64,000 nucleotides of DNA, from positions 124,001 through 188,000 of the forward strand of contig NZ_WJIC01000004.1 of assembly GCF_009649815.1 (NCBI RefSeq), in the 5' to 3' direction. The position numbers were made by a program, and so were the translations under genes. The notes under the pieces were generated by a model. That model was not told the origin of the DNA and did not search any database. It saw only the letters and a list, made by a program, of their open reading frames with translations. Below are positions 33,286 through 40,691 of the stretch, one piece after another. Within the stretch, counting starts at the first letter, position 1; the number at the start of each line of letters is the position of its first letter. This stretch comes from Nocardia sp. SYP-A9097. Lineage in GTDB: Bacteria > Actinomycetota > Actinomycetes > Mycobacteriales > Mycobacteriaceae.

Positions 33286-34338
33286 ATGACCGGTCTCAGC
33301 GGACTGAACCCACCCGAGAACGCCCTGACTCTCGCCCTGGTCCAGCAGCGAATTCCCCTGGTGCGCTCGCGCGCCGATATCGATCTCGTCGTCGACGAGG
33401 TGTGCGGGACGATACGCCGGATCGGCGCGGCCTTCCCGAGCGCGCAGCTGCTGGTCTTTCCCGAGTACGGTTTCCACGGGCTGCGCAAGGACGCGTGGGC
33501 GCGCGACGATCTCATGCTGGATATGGACGGACCCGAGGTCGAGCGCCTGCGCGCGGCCTGCGCGGATGCCGGGCGCTGGGGTTGCTTCAGCATTATGGAG
33601 CGTAATCCGGCAGGGGCACCGTTCAATTCGGGCATCATCGTGAACGATGTCGGGGAGATCGTGCTCTACCAGCGCAAACTGCATCCGTGGGTGCCGAAGG
33701 AGCCGTGGGAACCGGGCGATCAGGGGGTCGCGGTGTGCGCGGGGCCGGGCGGCTCCACCCTGGCCTTGATCATCTGCCACGACGGCATGTTTCCCGAGGT
33801 CGCGCGGGAGGCCGCGTACCTCGGTGCGAACGTTTTGCTGCGCACCGCCGGGTACAAGTTCCCGCTGCGGCAGTCGTGGCGGATCACCAATCAGGCCAAT
33901 GCCTTCCAGAACCTGGCCTTCACCGCCTCGGTGGCCCTGGCCGGGGAGGACGGTAATTCGATCGGCTCCATGGGTGAGGCCATGGTCTGCGATTTCGAGG
34001 GCACCGTGCTGGCCGAGGGTGACAGTACGCCGGGGCGGGTGCTCACCGTATCGATCGAACCGGCCCGCGCCGACGCCGCGCGGCGCACCTGGGGCGTGGA
34101 GAACAACATCTATCAGCTGGGCCATCGCGGCTACACCGCGGTGCGCGGCGGGCTCGGGGACTGCCCGTACACCTTTATGCGGGACCTGGTCGCGGGCCGC
34201 TACCGGCTCCCGTGGGAGGACGAGGTGCGCGTAACCGACGGCACCGCGGATGGATACGGCCCGCCGCGCGAGCTCGACAGCCCCGTCGACACCGCACGCG
34301 CAGGGCTGCGGGAGGGGCTCATGTTGCCCCGCGGTTAA
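33286..34338 (+). CDS. Nitrilase-superfamily amidohydrolase (formamidase-like)
   Basis: A 350-residue carbon-nitrogen hydrolase. The catalytic triad reads Glu60 in VFPEYGFHG, Lys131 in YQRKLHPW and Cys164 in IICHDGMFPE. The CHDGMFPE motif and length match the aliphatic amidase/formamidase branch, which uses the same three residues. It has a divergent LacI-family regulator and a LacI operator upstream. In a nicotinate pathway the products after ring opening are N-formylmaleamate and maleamate, both amides, so this enzyme could remove the formyl group or the ammonia. That role is inference. It replaces no known gene in the family context that I can see. Confidence 0.8.
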   Translation: MTGLSGLNPPENALTLALVQQRIPLVRSRADIDLVVDEVCGTIRRIGAAFPSAQLLVFPEYGFHGLRKDAWARDDLMLDMDGPEVERLRAACADAGRWGCFSIMERNPAGAPFNSGIIVNDVGEIVLYQRKLHPWVPKEPWEPGDQGVAVCAGPGGSTLALIICHDGMFPEVAREAAYLGANVLLRTAGYKFPLRQSWRITNQANAFQNLAFTASVALAGEDGNSIGSMGEAMVCDFEGTVLAEGDSTPGRVLTVSIEPARADAARRTWGVENNIYQLGHRGYTAVRGGLGDCPYTFMRDLVAGRYRLPWEDEVRVTDGTADGYGPPRELDSPVDTARAGLREGLMLPRG

Positions 34339-34387
34339 AGATTCCGCGATTCCGTGGACGTGGACACCGCCCACCCCTTAAGCTCTC

Positions 34388-34403
34388 GTGCAATCGGTTG
34401 CAC
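34388..34403. promoter_or_regulatory. LacI-type operator 2
   Basis: GTGCAA-TCGG-TTGCAC, a perfect inverted repeat in the 117-base gap before the flavin-reductase-fold gene. Confidence 0.82.
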
Positions 34404-34455
34404 AAGCCTTTGCACATGGTGCTTCCGAACTCGAACAGCCTGGGAGGCTTGGATT

Positions 34456-35106
34456 TTGGATGCGTCAGCTCTGGCCCCCGCCGAGGACAGTTATGCCTGG
34501 TCGATCGATGAACTCGACGACACGCAGGTGTACACACTGCTCTCGGCGGCGGTGCAACCGCGACCCATCGCCTGGGTCGCCACCCTCGACAGCGACGGCG
34601 TGCGCAATCTCGCGCCGTTCAGCTTCTTCAATGTCGCCTCGCGTAAACCGCCCACGCTCATGCTCTCCATCGGCGAGCGCATCGGATTCCCGGGCCGTCC
34701 CAAGGACACCCTGGTGAATATTCGCGCGACCGGCGAGTTCGTGGTGAACATCCCCTCGGTGGCCAATGCCGCGGCGGTGACGGCCAGCTTCGCGACCGTG
34801 GAGCCGCATATCGACGAATTCGAACTCGCGCAGGTCACCGCCCTGCCCTCGCGTGTGGTCGCACCGCCGTCGGTCGCCGAATCGCTCATCTCGCTGGAGT
34901 GCCGCCTCGCCGACCTGGTGGAGATCGGCACCGACACAGTCGTTTTCGGCACGGTCGTGGCCGCGACCACCCGCTTCGGCGCGGTGGACGATCGGCTGCA
35001 CGCCGATCTCTCCGGCGGGCGCTGGCTGAGCCGATTGGCCGGTCCGTACTACTCGACGACCACCCCCGGCGCGCATCAGGAGTCGACCGGGTGGGAGCCG
35101 CGGTGA
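34456..35106 (+). CDS. Flavin-reductase-like FMN-binding protein
   Basis: A 216-residue protein starting at TTG 34456, with GGGAGG eight bases upstream; the upstream in-frame ATG 34354 would include the operator. The fold is the split-barrel flavin reductase domain: QPRPIAWVATLDSDGVRNLAPFSFFNVASRKPPTLMLSIG is the family signature, followed by the VNIRATGEFVVNIPS segment. Members of this subgroup (about 200 residues) bind FMN and often accompany oxygenases. It could feed reduced flavin to a monooxygenase or be a stand-alone oxidoreductase. It shares a unit with the second nitrilase (GTGA overlap). Confidence 0.8.
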   Translation: MDASALAPAEDSYAWSIDELDDTQVYTLLSAAVQPRPIAWVATLDSDGVRNLAPFSFFNVASRKPPTLMLSIGERIGFPGRPKDTLVNIRATGEFVVNIPSVANAAAVTASFATVEPHIDEFELAQVTALPSRVVAPPSVAESLISLECRLADLVEIGTDTVVFGTVVAATTRFGAVDDRLHADLSGGRWLSRLAGPYYSTTTPGAHQESTGWEPR

Positions 35107-35903
35107 GTGCGCCCATCGGTGTGGCCGTGCTGCAGACCGCGGCGCAACCGCACGATTGGCGGGAAGCCCTCGCGGCCGTCGAAGCGGAGGTCGCCATGCT
35201 GGCGGCACTGGGTGCGGACCTGGTGGTCATCCCCGAATTCGCCATCACCGGTTACAACCTGGACTTCGACTACGTCGCGCTGGCCGGGCACACCGCCGAG
35301 CCGACCATCGACGCACTGCGCCGACTGGCCCGAAAGCACACGGTCACACTGGCTACCGCGATTCCGCACCTCGACGCCAACGGCGACCTGCGCGACGCCT
35401 CCCTGGTAACCACGCCGGACGGCGGAATTCACCTGGGCGGCAAGCGATATCTCTGGGGCGATGAGCACGACCGCTTCGAGCCCGCCGCGCGCAGCGGCCT
35501 ACTGGTGCCGACTCCGGTGGGCTTGCTCGGCGTAGTTGTCTGCTACGAAGCCGGATTCCCCGAAACCGTGCGTGAACTGGCCCGCGCGGGTGCGGAACTT
35601 ATCGCGGTCCCGGCTGCCTTCGGTCATGCGCGCCTGCATATCTGGCGATTGCTGGCGCGGGCACGGGCGGTGGAGAACGGCTGCATTGTGGCCGCCGCCG
35701 GACTCTGCGGTGAGAACGCAGCCGGTGTCCGGTTCGCCGGGCACAGCACGATCGCCGATCCCACCGGACGCCGTCTCGCCGAACTCGATGAGCTGCCCGG
35801 CCGGGCCCTGGTCCGGATCGAGCGGGACGCGGTCGCACGCGCCCGGCTCGAGGTGCCGTATCTGGCGGATCTCGAACGGCTGGAACGAGTTACGTCCCTG
35901 TGA
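35103..35903 (+). CDS. Nitrilase-superfamily amidohydrolase (omega-amidase-like)
   Basis: A 266-residue carbon-nitrogen hydrolase starting at GTG 35103, which overlaps the preceding stop. The triad is Glu45 in VIPEFAITGYN, Lys114 in GGKRYLWGDE and Cys147 in VVCYEAGFPE. It is shorter than the 33.3-kb paralogue and closer to the Nit/omega-amidase and plant-type amidase branches, which hydrolyse dicarboxylic monoamides. Maleamate, the dicarboxylic monoamide of nicotinate catabolism, would be a natural substrate; this is inference. NicF, the usual maleamate hydrolase, belongs to a different fold and is not encoded here. Confidence 0.78.
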   Translation: MSAPIGVAVLQTAAQPHDWREALAAVEAEVAMLAALGADLVVIPEFAITGYNLDFDYVALAGHTAEPTIDALRRLARKHTVTLATAIPHLDANGDLRDASLVTTPDGGIHLGGKRYLWGDEHDRFEPAARSGLLVPTPVGLLGVVVCYEAGFPETVRELARAGAELIAVPAAFGHARLHIWRLLARARAVENGCIVAAAGLCGENAAGVRFAGHSTIADPTGRRLAELDELPGRALVRIERDAVARARLEVPYLADLERLERVTSL

Positions 35904-35949
35904 ATATCCCGCCGCCGCCTCGACACCGAGGCAACTGACACTTACGTTC

Positions 35950-35969
35950 TTGTGCAACCGATTGCACAA
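35950..35969. promoter_or_regulatory. LacI-type operator 3 (20-base perfect palindrome)
   Basis: TTGTGCAA-CCGA-TTGCACAA, with perfect 8-base arms, 57 bases before the nicX-like start. It is the best copy of the motif shared with 33236 and 34388. Confidence 0.88.
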
Positions 35970-36025
35970 CCAATTTCCCATCCGGCGTTGTAGTAGCCGA
36001 TTCGCAATTCCCTTGGAGTGAAACG

Positions 36026-37057
36026 ATGTTCGATCTCAGATCCGCCGATCTGCTGTCCGCCTTCACCCGCCAGCTGGAACTGTGCAAACTCCAGCCCGGC
36101 GAGCATGTGGTGGTGCTGTCGGAGCCGGGCAGCCGCGGCGACTATGTGGCCGCCGCCTTCGCCGCCGCCCGCTCGCTCGGCGCGCACACCCTCTCGGTCA
36201 CCGCGGCGGGCGGTAGTCCCGCGCCGATGCCGAGTACGCACACCGGTGCGGGCCCCGGACTCACCTCCGTGCTCGCCGACGAAGTCGCCCAGAACATGCT
36301 CAAGTCAGCCGATCTCGTGGTCGACCTGACCCGCGAGGGCTTCATCCACGCCCCCGTCCAGCAGGAGATCCTGGCCACCGGCACCCGCATCATCTTCATC
36401 TGCGATGCCCCCGAGGTGCTCATCCGCAATCTGCCCACCGAGGGCGACAAGGACCGGGTGCTGGCCGCCGTGCAGACCCTGCGCGCCGCCCAGACCATGC
36501 ACGTAACCTCCCCTGCCGGAACGGATCTCACCGTCGAACTGACCGGCTCGCAGCCGGAGTTCCAGGTCGGTTTCGCCGATGACAAGGGCCGCTGGGACCA
36601 CTGGCCCTCCACCATGGTGCTGTGCTGGCCGCAGCAGTCCGAAGGCCGAATCGTGTTGGAGGAGGGCGATATTCTGCTGCCCTTCAAGGAGTACGTGCGC
36701 GGGCGCACCACCCTGCAGGTCAGCGGCGGGCAGATCACCGATGTCAGCGGAGGCGCGGACGCGCGCATGCTGGATCAGTTCTTCACCGATTCGCATGACA
36801 AGTGGGCGCGCTACCTCTCGCATATGGGCTGGGGCCTGATGAAGACCGCCGACTGGTTCGCCACCGCCATGTACGGCAAGGACGAAATCATGGGCATGGA
36901 CGCCCGCGCCTTCGCCGGCAACTTCCTCTGGTCCACCGGACCGCATCCGGTGCTGGGGCGCGACTCCTACGCCCACCTGGACATCGCGCAGCGCGGCTGC
37001 ACCATCACCGTCGACGGTGTCGCGGTGGTGTCCGACGGCACCCTCGTCGAGCAATAG
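36026..37057 (+). CDS. nicX: 2,5-dihydroxypyridine 5,6-dioxygenase (NicX-like)
   Basis: A 343-residue protein closely resembling NicX of Pseudomonas, a mononuclear-iron extradiol-like ring-cleaving enzyme turning 2,5-dihydroxypyridine into N-formylmaleamate. Shared stretches include PTEGDKDRVLAA, MHVTSPAGTDL, KGRWDHWPS, EGDILLPFKEY and MDARAFAGNFLWSTGP. The iron ligands described for NicX (two His and an Asp) correspond here to His266 (SHMGWGL) and His318 and Asp320 (AHLDI). GGAG lies ten bases upstream of the ATG. It is the first gene of a unit behind the strongest operator. The protein is cytoplasmic with no cofactor domain. Annotation as an aminopeptidase M29-like fold is also possible by structural similarity. 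Confidence 0.88.
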   Translation: MFDLRSADLLSAFTRQLELCKLQPGEHVVVLSEPGSRGDYVAAAFAAARSLGAHTLSVTAAGGSPAPMPSTHTGAGPGLTSVLADEVAQNMLKSADLVVDLTREGFIHAPVQQEILATGTRIIFICDAPEVLIRNLPTEGDKDRVLAAVQTLRAAQTMHVTSPAGTDLTVELTGSQPEFQVGFADDKGRWDHWPSTMVLCWPQQSEGRIVLEEGDILLPFKEYVRGRTTLQVSGGQITDVSGGADARMLDQFFTDSHDKWARYLSHMGWGLMKTADWFATAMYGKDEIMGMDARAFAGNFLWSTGPHPVLGRDSYAHLDIAQRGCTITVDGVAVVSDGTLVEQ

Positions 37058-37083
37058 TCCAGCGCGAGAAGGAGATTCCCATC

Positions 37084-38352
37084 ATGGCACCGAGCCAATC
37101 CTTCGAAGTCCTGATCGTCGGCGGCGGTCTGGGCGGGCTGACCGCGGCGCTGGCGCTGCGTCGCCGTGGACTTCGAGTCACCGTGCTGGAAGCCGCCCCC
37201 ACACTGGGTGAGGTCGGCGCGGGTATTCAGACCGCACCCAATGCCAGCCGCATTCTCATGGGTATGGGACTGCGCGAGCAGTTGACGGCTATTCGCACCG
37301 AACCCCTCGACCAGGTGCGGCGGCGCTGGCAGGACGGTTCGGTCATCGCGTTGACCGCGCTGGGGCAGCGCTGCAAAGACACTTACGGCGCTCCCTACTG
37401 GCACTACCATCGCGCGGATCTGCATGGGGTACTGCTGAATGCGTGCCTGGACCCGGCCCAGCCGGGGCCGCTGGTCACCATTCACACCGACAGTCGCGTC
37501 GTCGATGTCGACCGGACCGATCCGGCTCGACCGGTCGTGGTCACCGCGGCGGGCGTGCGCCATGAAGCCGATGTGGTGGTCGGCGCGGACGGCGTGCATT
37601 CGCGGGTCCGCGAGGCGACCGGATTCACCGAGAATCTCGTCTACTCCGGCGATATGGCTTACCGCGCACTGATTCCCGGCGAACGCATCGCCAAGGATCC
37701 GGCGACGCGCTTCCTGTTCGACCGCTATCAGTCCACCATTTGGTACGGGCCCGAAAAGCATTTGGTGCACTACCTGATTCGCGGCGGCGAATACCTGAAC
37801 GTGGTGGCCTTGGTGCCCGGCACCGAGGCGATCCGCACCGGCGGTCCCACCACCGCCACCGCTCGGCAGCTCGCCGCGGAGTACCTGGACTGGGACGATC
37901 GCGTCGCGGCCATGCTGTCCAAGGCCAATGACGATGTGCTGCTGCAATCGCTGTATTACCGCACCCGCGACCCGATTTGGGTCGACGGCCATGTGGCGCT
38001 GCTCGGCGATGCCTGCCACGCCATGCTGCCGTATCAGGCGCAGGGTGCGTCCCAGGCTATGGAGGATGCCGCGGTTCTGGCGGAGGAGCTCGGCGGTGTC
38101 ACCCGCGCCCGCATCGAGGACGCGCTGGTCCGCTACGCGGCCCGCCGCAGTAAGCACGCGGGCATGGTGCAGGACGCCTCGCTCGCGAATATGAGCCTCT
38201 ATCACCTGCCCGACGGTCCCGAACAAGTCGAACGGGACCGCAAGCTCCGTGATTTCACCGGTGAATCCATCGTCTCCTACGACTGGCTGTGGAGCGGAAC
38301 CCCACTCACCGATCCCGATAACGAACGCTTCGACTACTCGTTCGCCAAATAG
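37084..38352 (+). CDS. FAD-dependent monooxygenase, 6-hydroxynicotinate 3-monooxygenase (NicC)-like
   Basis: A 422-residue class A flavoprotein hydroxylase with AAGGAG 10 bases upstream of the ATG. The FAD loop is VLIVGGGLGGLTAALALRRRG. The NAD(P)H/FAD DG motif is VVGADGVHSRVREATG, and the second FAD motif is ALLGDACHAMLPYQAQGASQAMEDAAVL. The salicylate hydroxylase/NicC subfamily fits best (HRADLHGVLLNACL; C-terminal SYDWLW). NicC hydroxylates and decarboxylates 6-hydroxynicotinate to 2,5-dihydroxypyridine, the substrate of the enzyme encoded just upstream. The adjacency supports this role. Salicylate or gentisate-type hydroxylation remains possible from sequence alone. Confidence 0.78.
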   Translation: MAPSQSFEVLIVGGGLGGLTAALALRRRGLRVTVLEAAPTLGEVGAGIQTAPNASRILMGMGLREQLTAIRTEPLDQVRRRWQDGSVIALTALGQRCKDTYGAPYWHYHRADLHGVLLNACLDPAQPGPLVTIHTDSRVVDVDRTDPARPVVVTAAGVRHEADVVVGADGVHSRVREATGFTENLVYSGDMAYRALIPGERIAKDPATRFLFDRYQSTIWYGPEKHLVHYLIRGGEYLNVVALVPGTEAIRTGGPTTATARQLAAEYLDWDDRVAAMLSKANDDVLLQSLYYRTRDPIWVDGHVALLGDACHAMLPYQAQGASQAMEDAAVLAEELGGVTRARIEDALVRYAARRSKHAGMVQDASLANMSLYHLPDGPEQVERDRKLRDFTGESIVSYDWLWSGTPLTDPDNERFDYSFAK

Positions 38353-38428
38353 GCCCTTCGTCGCCCGAAGCCAGCGCCGATTCTCCGGCGTACCTTCACC
38401 AATTTCTTTCCTGATTCGGAGACTCGCC

Positions 38429-39817
38429 ATGAAAACCGGCGAACAGATCGTCCAATCCTTACCGTGGAAATGGTCCGTACAGGGCCGGATCTTCATTATC
38501 GGCGGCCTCGGCTACATGTTCGATGCCTGGGATGTCGTCCTCAACGGCTATCTCACCCCGCTGGTCGGCGGATTCTGGCACCTCGATGCCGGCGGTAAGG
38601 GGCTCGTCGCCACTGCCAACCTCATCGGTATGGCGTTCGGTTCGGTGGTATGGGGCACGGTGGCGGATCGGCTGGGTCGCAAGAAGGCATTCAGCCTCAC
38701 CATGCTGATCTTCGCGGTGTTCTCGGTGCTCGGCGCGTTCGCACCGAGCTTCGGCATCTTCCTGGTGCTACGCGCGCTCGCCGGATTCGGTCTGGGCGGT
38801 TGTATCCCGGTGGATTACGCGATTGTCAGCGAATTCTCGCCCGCCAAGAATCGCGGCCGAATTCTGGCCGCCATGGATGTCTGGTGGCCGATCGGCGGCA
38901 CCATCTGCGGTCTGGTCGCGACGCTGCTGGTGCCGATTCACGCCGATGAGCGGTGGCGCTGGATGCTGGTCTTCATGGTGCTGCCCGCGCTACTGCTGTT
39001 CTGGGTGCGCCGCGGGGTGCCGGAATCCCCGATGTTCCTGGCGCGGGTCGGCAAGGAGACCGAGGCCCGCGTTGTCATCGACGATCTGGTGGCTCGTACC
39101 GGCGCACCGGCGGAAGAGTATGTGATCGTCGCCCAGCAGCAGACCGAGAAGCTCTCCGCCACTGCGGCTTTCGTGCAGCTGAAGGCGGTGTGGAGTTACG
39201 CTCCGCGCATTACCGCGACCGCGTGGGCGCTGTTCATGACCATCATGCTGCTGTACTACGCCGCGCTCACCTGGATGCCGTCCATCCTGCGTAAGCAGGG
39301 CTACGGCGATTACGCGGCCTTCGCCGGAACAACGCTCATGACCGGCGTCGGCATCCTGGGTGTGCTGTTGTCGGCGTGGCTGTGCGAAAAGTACGGGCGC
39401 AAATGGGTTATCGGACTCTCGGGTCCGGCCGCCGGTATCACCCTGGTGCTCTTCGCCGTACTGCTGGATACCAAGGGCGCGGCGCTGTTCTGGCTGGCGG
39501 TGTTCGGGTTCCTCATCCAGCTCACCATTCCCGTGCTCTACGCCTACGTGTCCGAGCTGTACCCGACCAGCCTGCGCGCCAGCGGTTTCGGCTGGGCGTC
39601 CGCGGCCAGCCGGGTGACCACCGGCTTCGGCCCGCTCATCTTCGGCACCGTGCTGTGGCCCACCTTCGGACTGCCGGCCACCTTCGCCATTGTGGGCGTC
39701 GCGGTCACCGCCGCCGTGCTGTGGATGAGCGTCGGCGCACCCGAGACCAAGGGCCGTGAACTCGACGAGACCGTATCCGCCGGACCGGCAGTGCTGCCGA
39801 ATCCGGTGCAGGGATAG
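38429..39817 (+). CDS. MFS transporter, probable nicotinate importer (NiaP/SV2-like)
   Basis: A 462-residue, 12-helix MFS protein from ATG 38429. The first helix has GGLGYMFDAWDVVLNGYL; the A-motif is GTVADRLGRKKAFSLTML; the loop before helix 5 reads IPVDYAIVSEFSPAKNRGRILAAMDVWWPIGG, a form shared with the SVOP/NiaP group of aromatic-acid and niacin transporters. The second half starts at YAPRITATAWALFMT. It lies 76 bases after the NicC-like gene and 7 bases before the molybdenum hydroxylase FAD-subunit gene. Uptake of nicotinate by proton symport is inferred from context and resemblance. Confidence 0.8.
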   Translation: MKTGEQIVQSLPWKWSVQGRIFIIGGLGYMFDAWDVVLNGYLTPLVGGFWHLDAGGKGLVATANLIGMAFGSVVWGTVADRLGRKKAFSLTMLIFAVFSVLGAFAPSFGIFLVLRALAGFGLGGCIPVDYAIVSEFSPAKNRGRILAAMDVWWPIGGTICGLVATLLVPIHADERWRWMLVFMVLPALLLFWVRRGVPESPMFLARVGKETEARVVIDDLVARTGAPAEEYVIVAQQQTEKLSATAAFVQLKAVWSYAPRITATAWALFMTIMLLYYAALTWMPSILRKQGYGDYAAFAGTTLMTGVGILGVLLSAWLCEKYGRKWVIGLSGPAAGITLVLFAVLLDTKGAALFWLAVFGFLIQLTIPVLYAYVSELYPTSLRASGFGWASAASRVTTGFGPLIFGTVLWPTFGLPATFAIVGVAVTAAVLWMSVGAPETKGRELDETVSAGPAVLPNPVQG

Positions 39818-39824
39818 GAGATTC

Positions 39825-40691
39825 ATGAAGTCCGCCCCGTTCACCTACCATCGAGCGCATTCGGTCGCCGACGCCGCGGCGCTGCTGACCGAGCTCGGCG
39901 AGGACGCGAAGTTGATCGCGGGCGGGCAATCCCTGGTCGCCATGATGAACTTCCGGCTCGCGCGGCCCGCGTACCTGGTCGACATCGGCGGCCTCACCGG
40001 GCTGCGGTATCTGGAACGCGATCAGGATCGGCTGCGTATCGGTGCGCTCACCACGCACCACCAGGTCGAGATTGATTCCGGTACAGCGCTTTCCGGCGGT
40101 TTCGGGATTCTGCGTGACACCATGCCGTGGATCGGTCATCTGCCGATCCGCACCCGCGGCACCGTCGGCGGCAGTATCGCGCACGCCGACGCCACCGCCG
40201 AATGGTGCCTGCTGGCAATACTTCTCGATGCGAACATCGTTGCCGAGTCGGTGCGTGGCAGGCGCGCCATCCCGGCCGCCGAGTTCTTCTTCGGCTTCTA
40301 CACCACCGCGCTGGAACCCGATGAACTGATTGTCGAGCTGGAGTTCCCGCATGCGGCATCGCATGCGGCCGTCACCGAATATGCCCAGCGGCATGGGGAT
40401 TTCGCGGTGCTCGCGGTCGCTGCCGACCTGGATATGGCCGATGCCGCGGTGACCGGCGGCAGGCTTGTCGTGGCCGGTCTCGGCCCGGTGCCGGTGCGGG
40501 TGCCCGCCGCCGAAGCGGTGCTGACGGCGGGATCGCCGATGACCCCGGAGCTGGCGCGCGAATGTGCCGAAAGCGCCGTCGCCGCACTCGAATTCGACAA
40601 CGACGCCCCCGGCGGCGCGGAGTACCTGCGTGGTCTGGTGCGCACGCTGGTGCCGCGCGCGCTCACCGCCGCTGTGAAGGAGACACGATGA
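39825..40691 (+). CDS. Molybdenum hydroxylase, FAD-binding subunit
   Basis: A 288-residue FAD_binding_5/CO_deh_flav_C protein. FAD contacts are IAGGQSLVAMMNFRLARP and RGTVGGSIAHADATAEW; it then has the C-terminal domain. This is the medium subunit of the xanthine dehydrogenase/CO dehydrogenase family, which passes electrons from the FeS subunit to a final acceptor. GGAG precedes ATG 39825. The stop overlaps the start of the large-subunit gene (ATGA). With the following two genes it forms a complete heterotrimer, probably nicotinate dehydrogenase (nicotinate to 6-hydroxynicotinate). Confidence 0.87.
   Translation: MKSAPFTYHRAHSVADAAALLTELGEDAKLIAGGQSLVAMMNFRLARPAYLVDIGGLTGLRYLERDQDRLRIGALTTHHQVEIDSGTALSGGFGILRDTMPWIGHLPIRTRGTVGGSIAHADATAEWCLLAILLDANIVAESVRGRRAIPAAEFFFGFYTTALEPDELIVELEFPHAASHAAVTEYAQRHGDFAVLAVAADLDMADAAVTGGRLVVAGLGPVPVRVPAAEAVLTAGSPMTPELARECAESAVAALEFDNDAPGGAEYLRGLVRTLVPRALTAAVKETR

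Noticed and set aside
33222..34374. Minus-strand continuation joining the nitrilase antisense to the LacI gene
   Set aside because: It combines antisense of the nitrilase with an out-of-frame LacI region. The LacI start at 33139 with its helix-turn-helix is clear.
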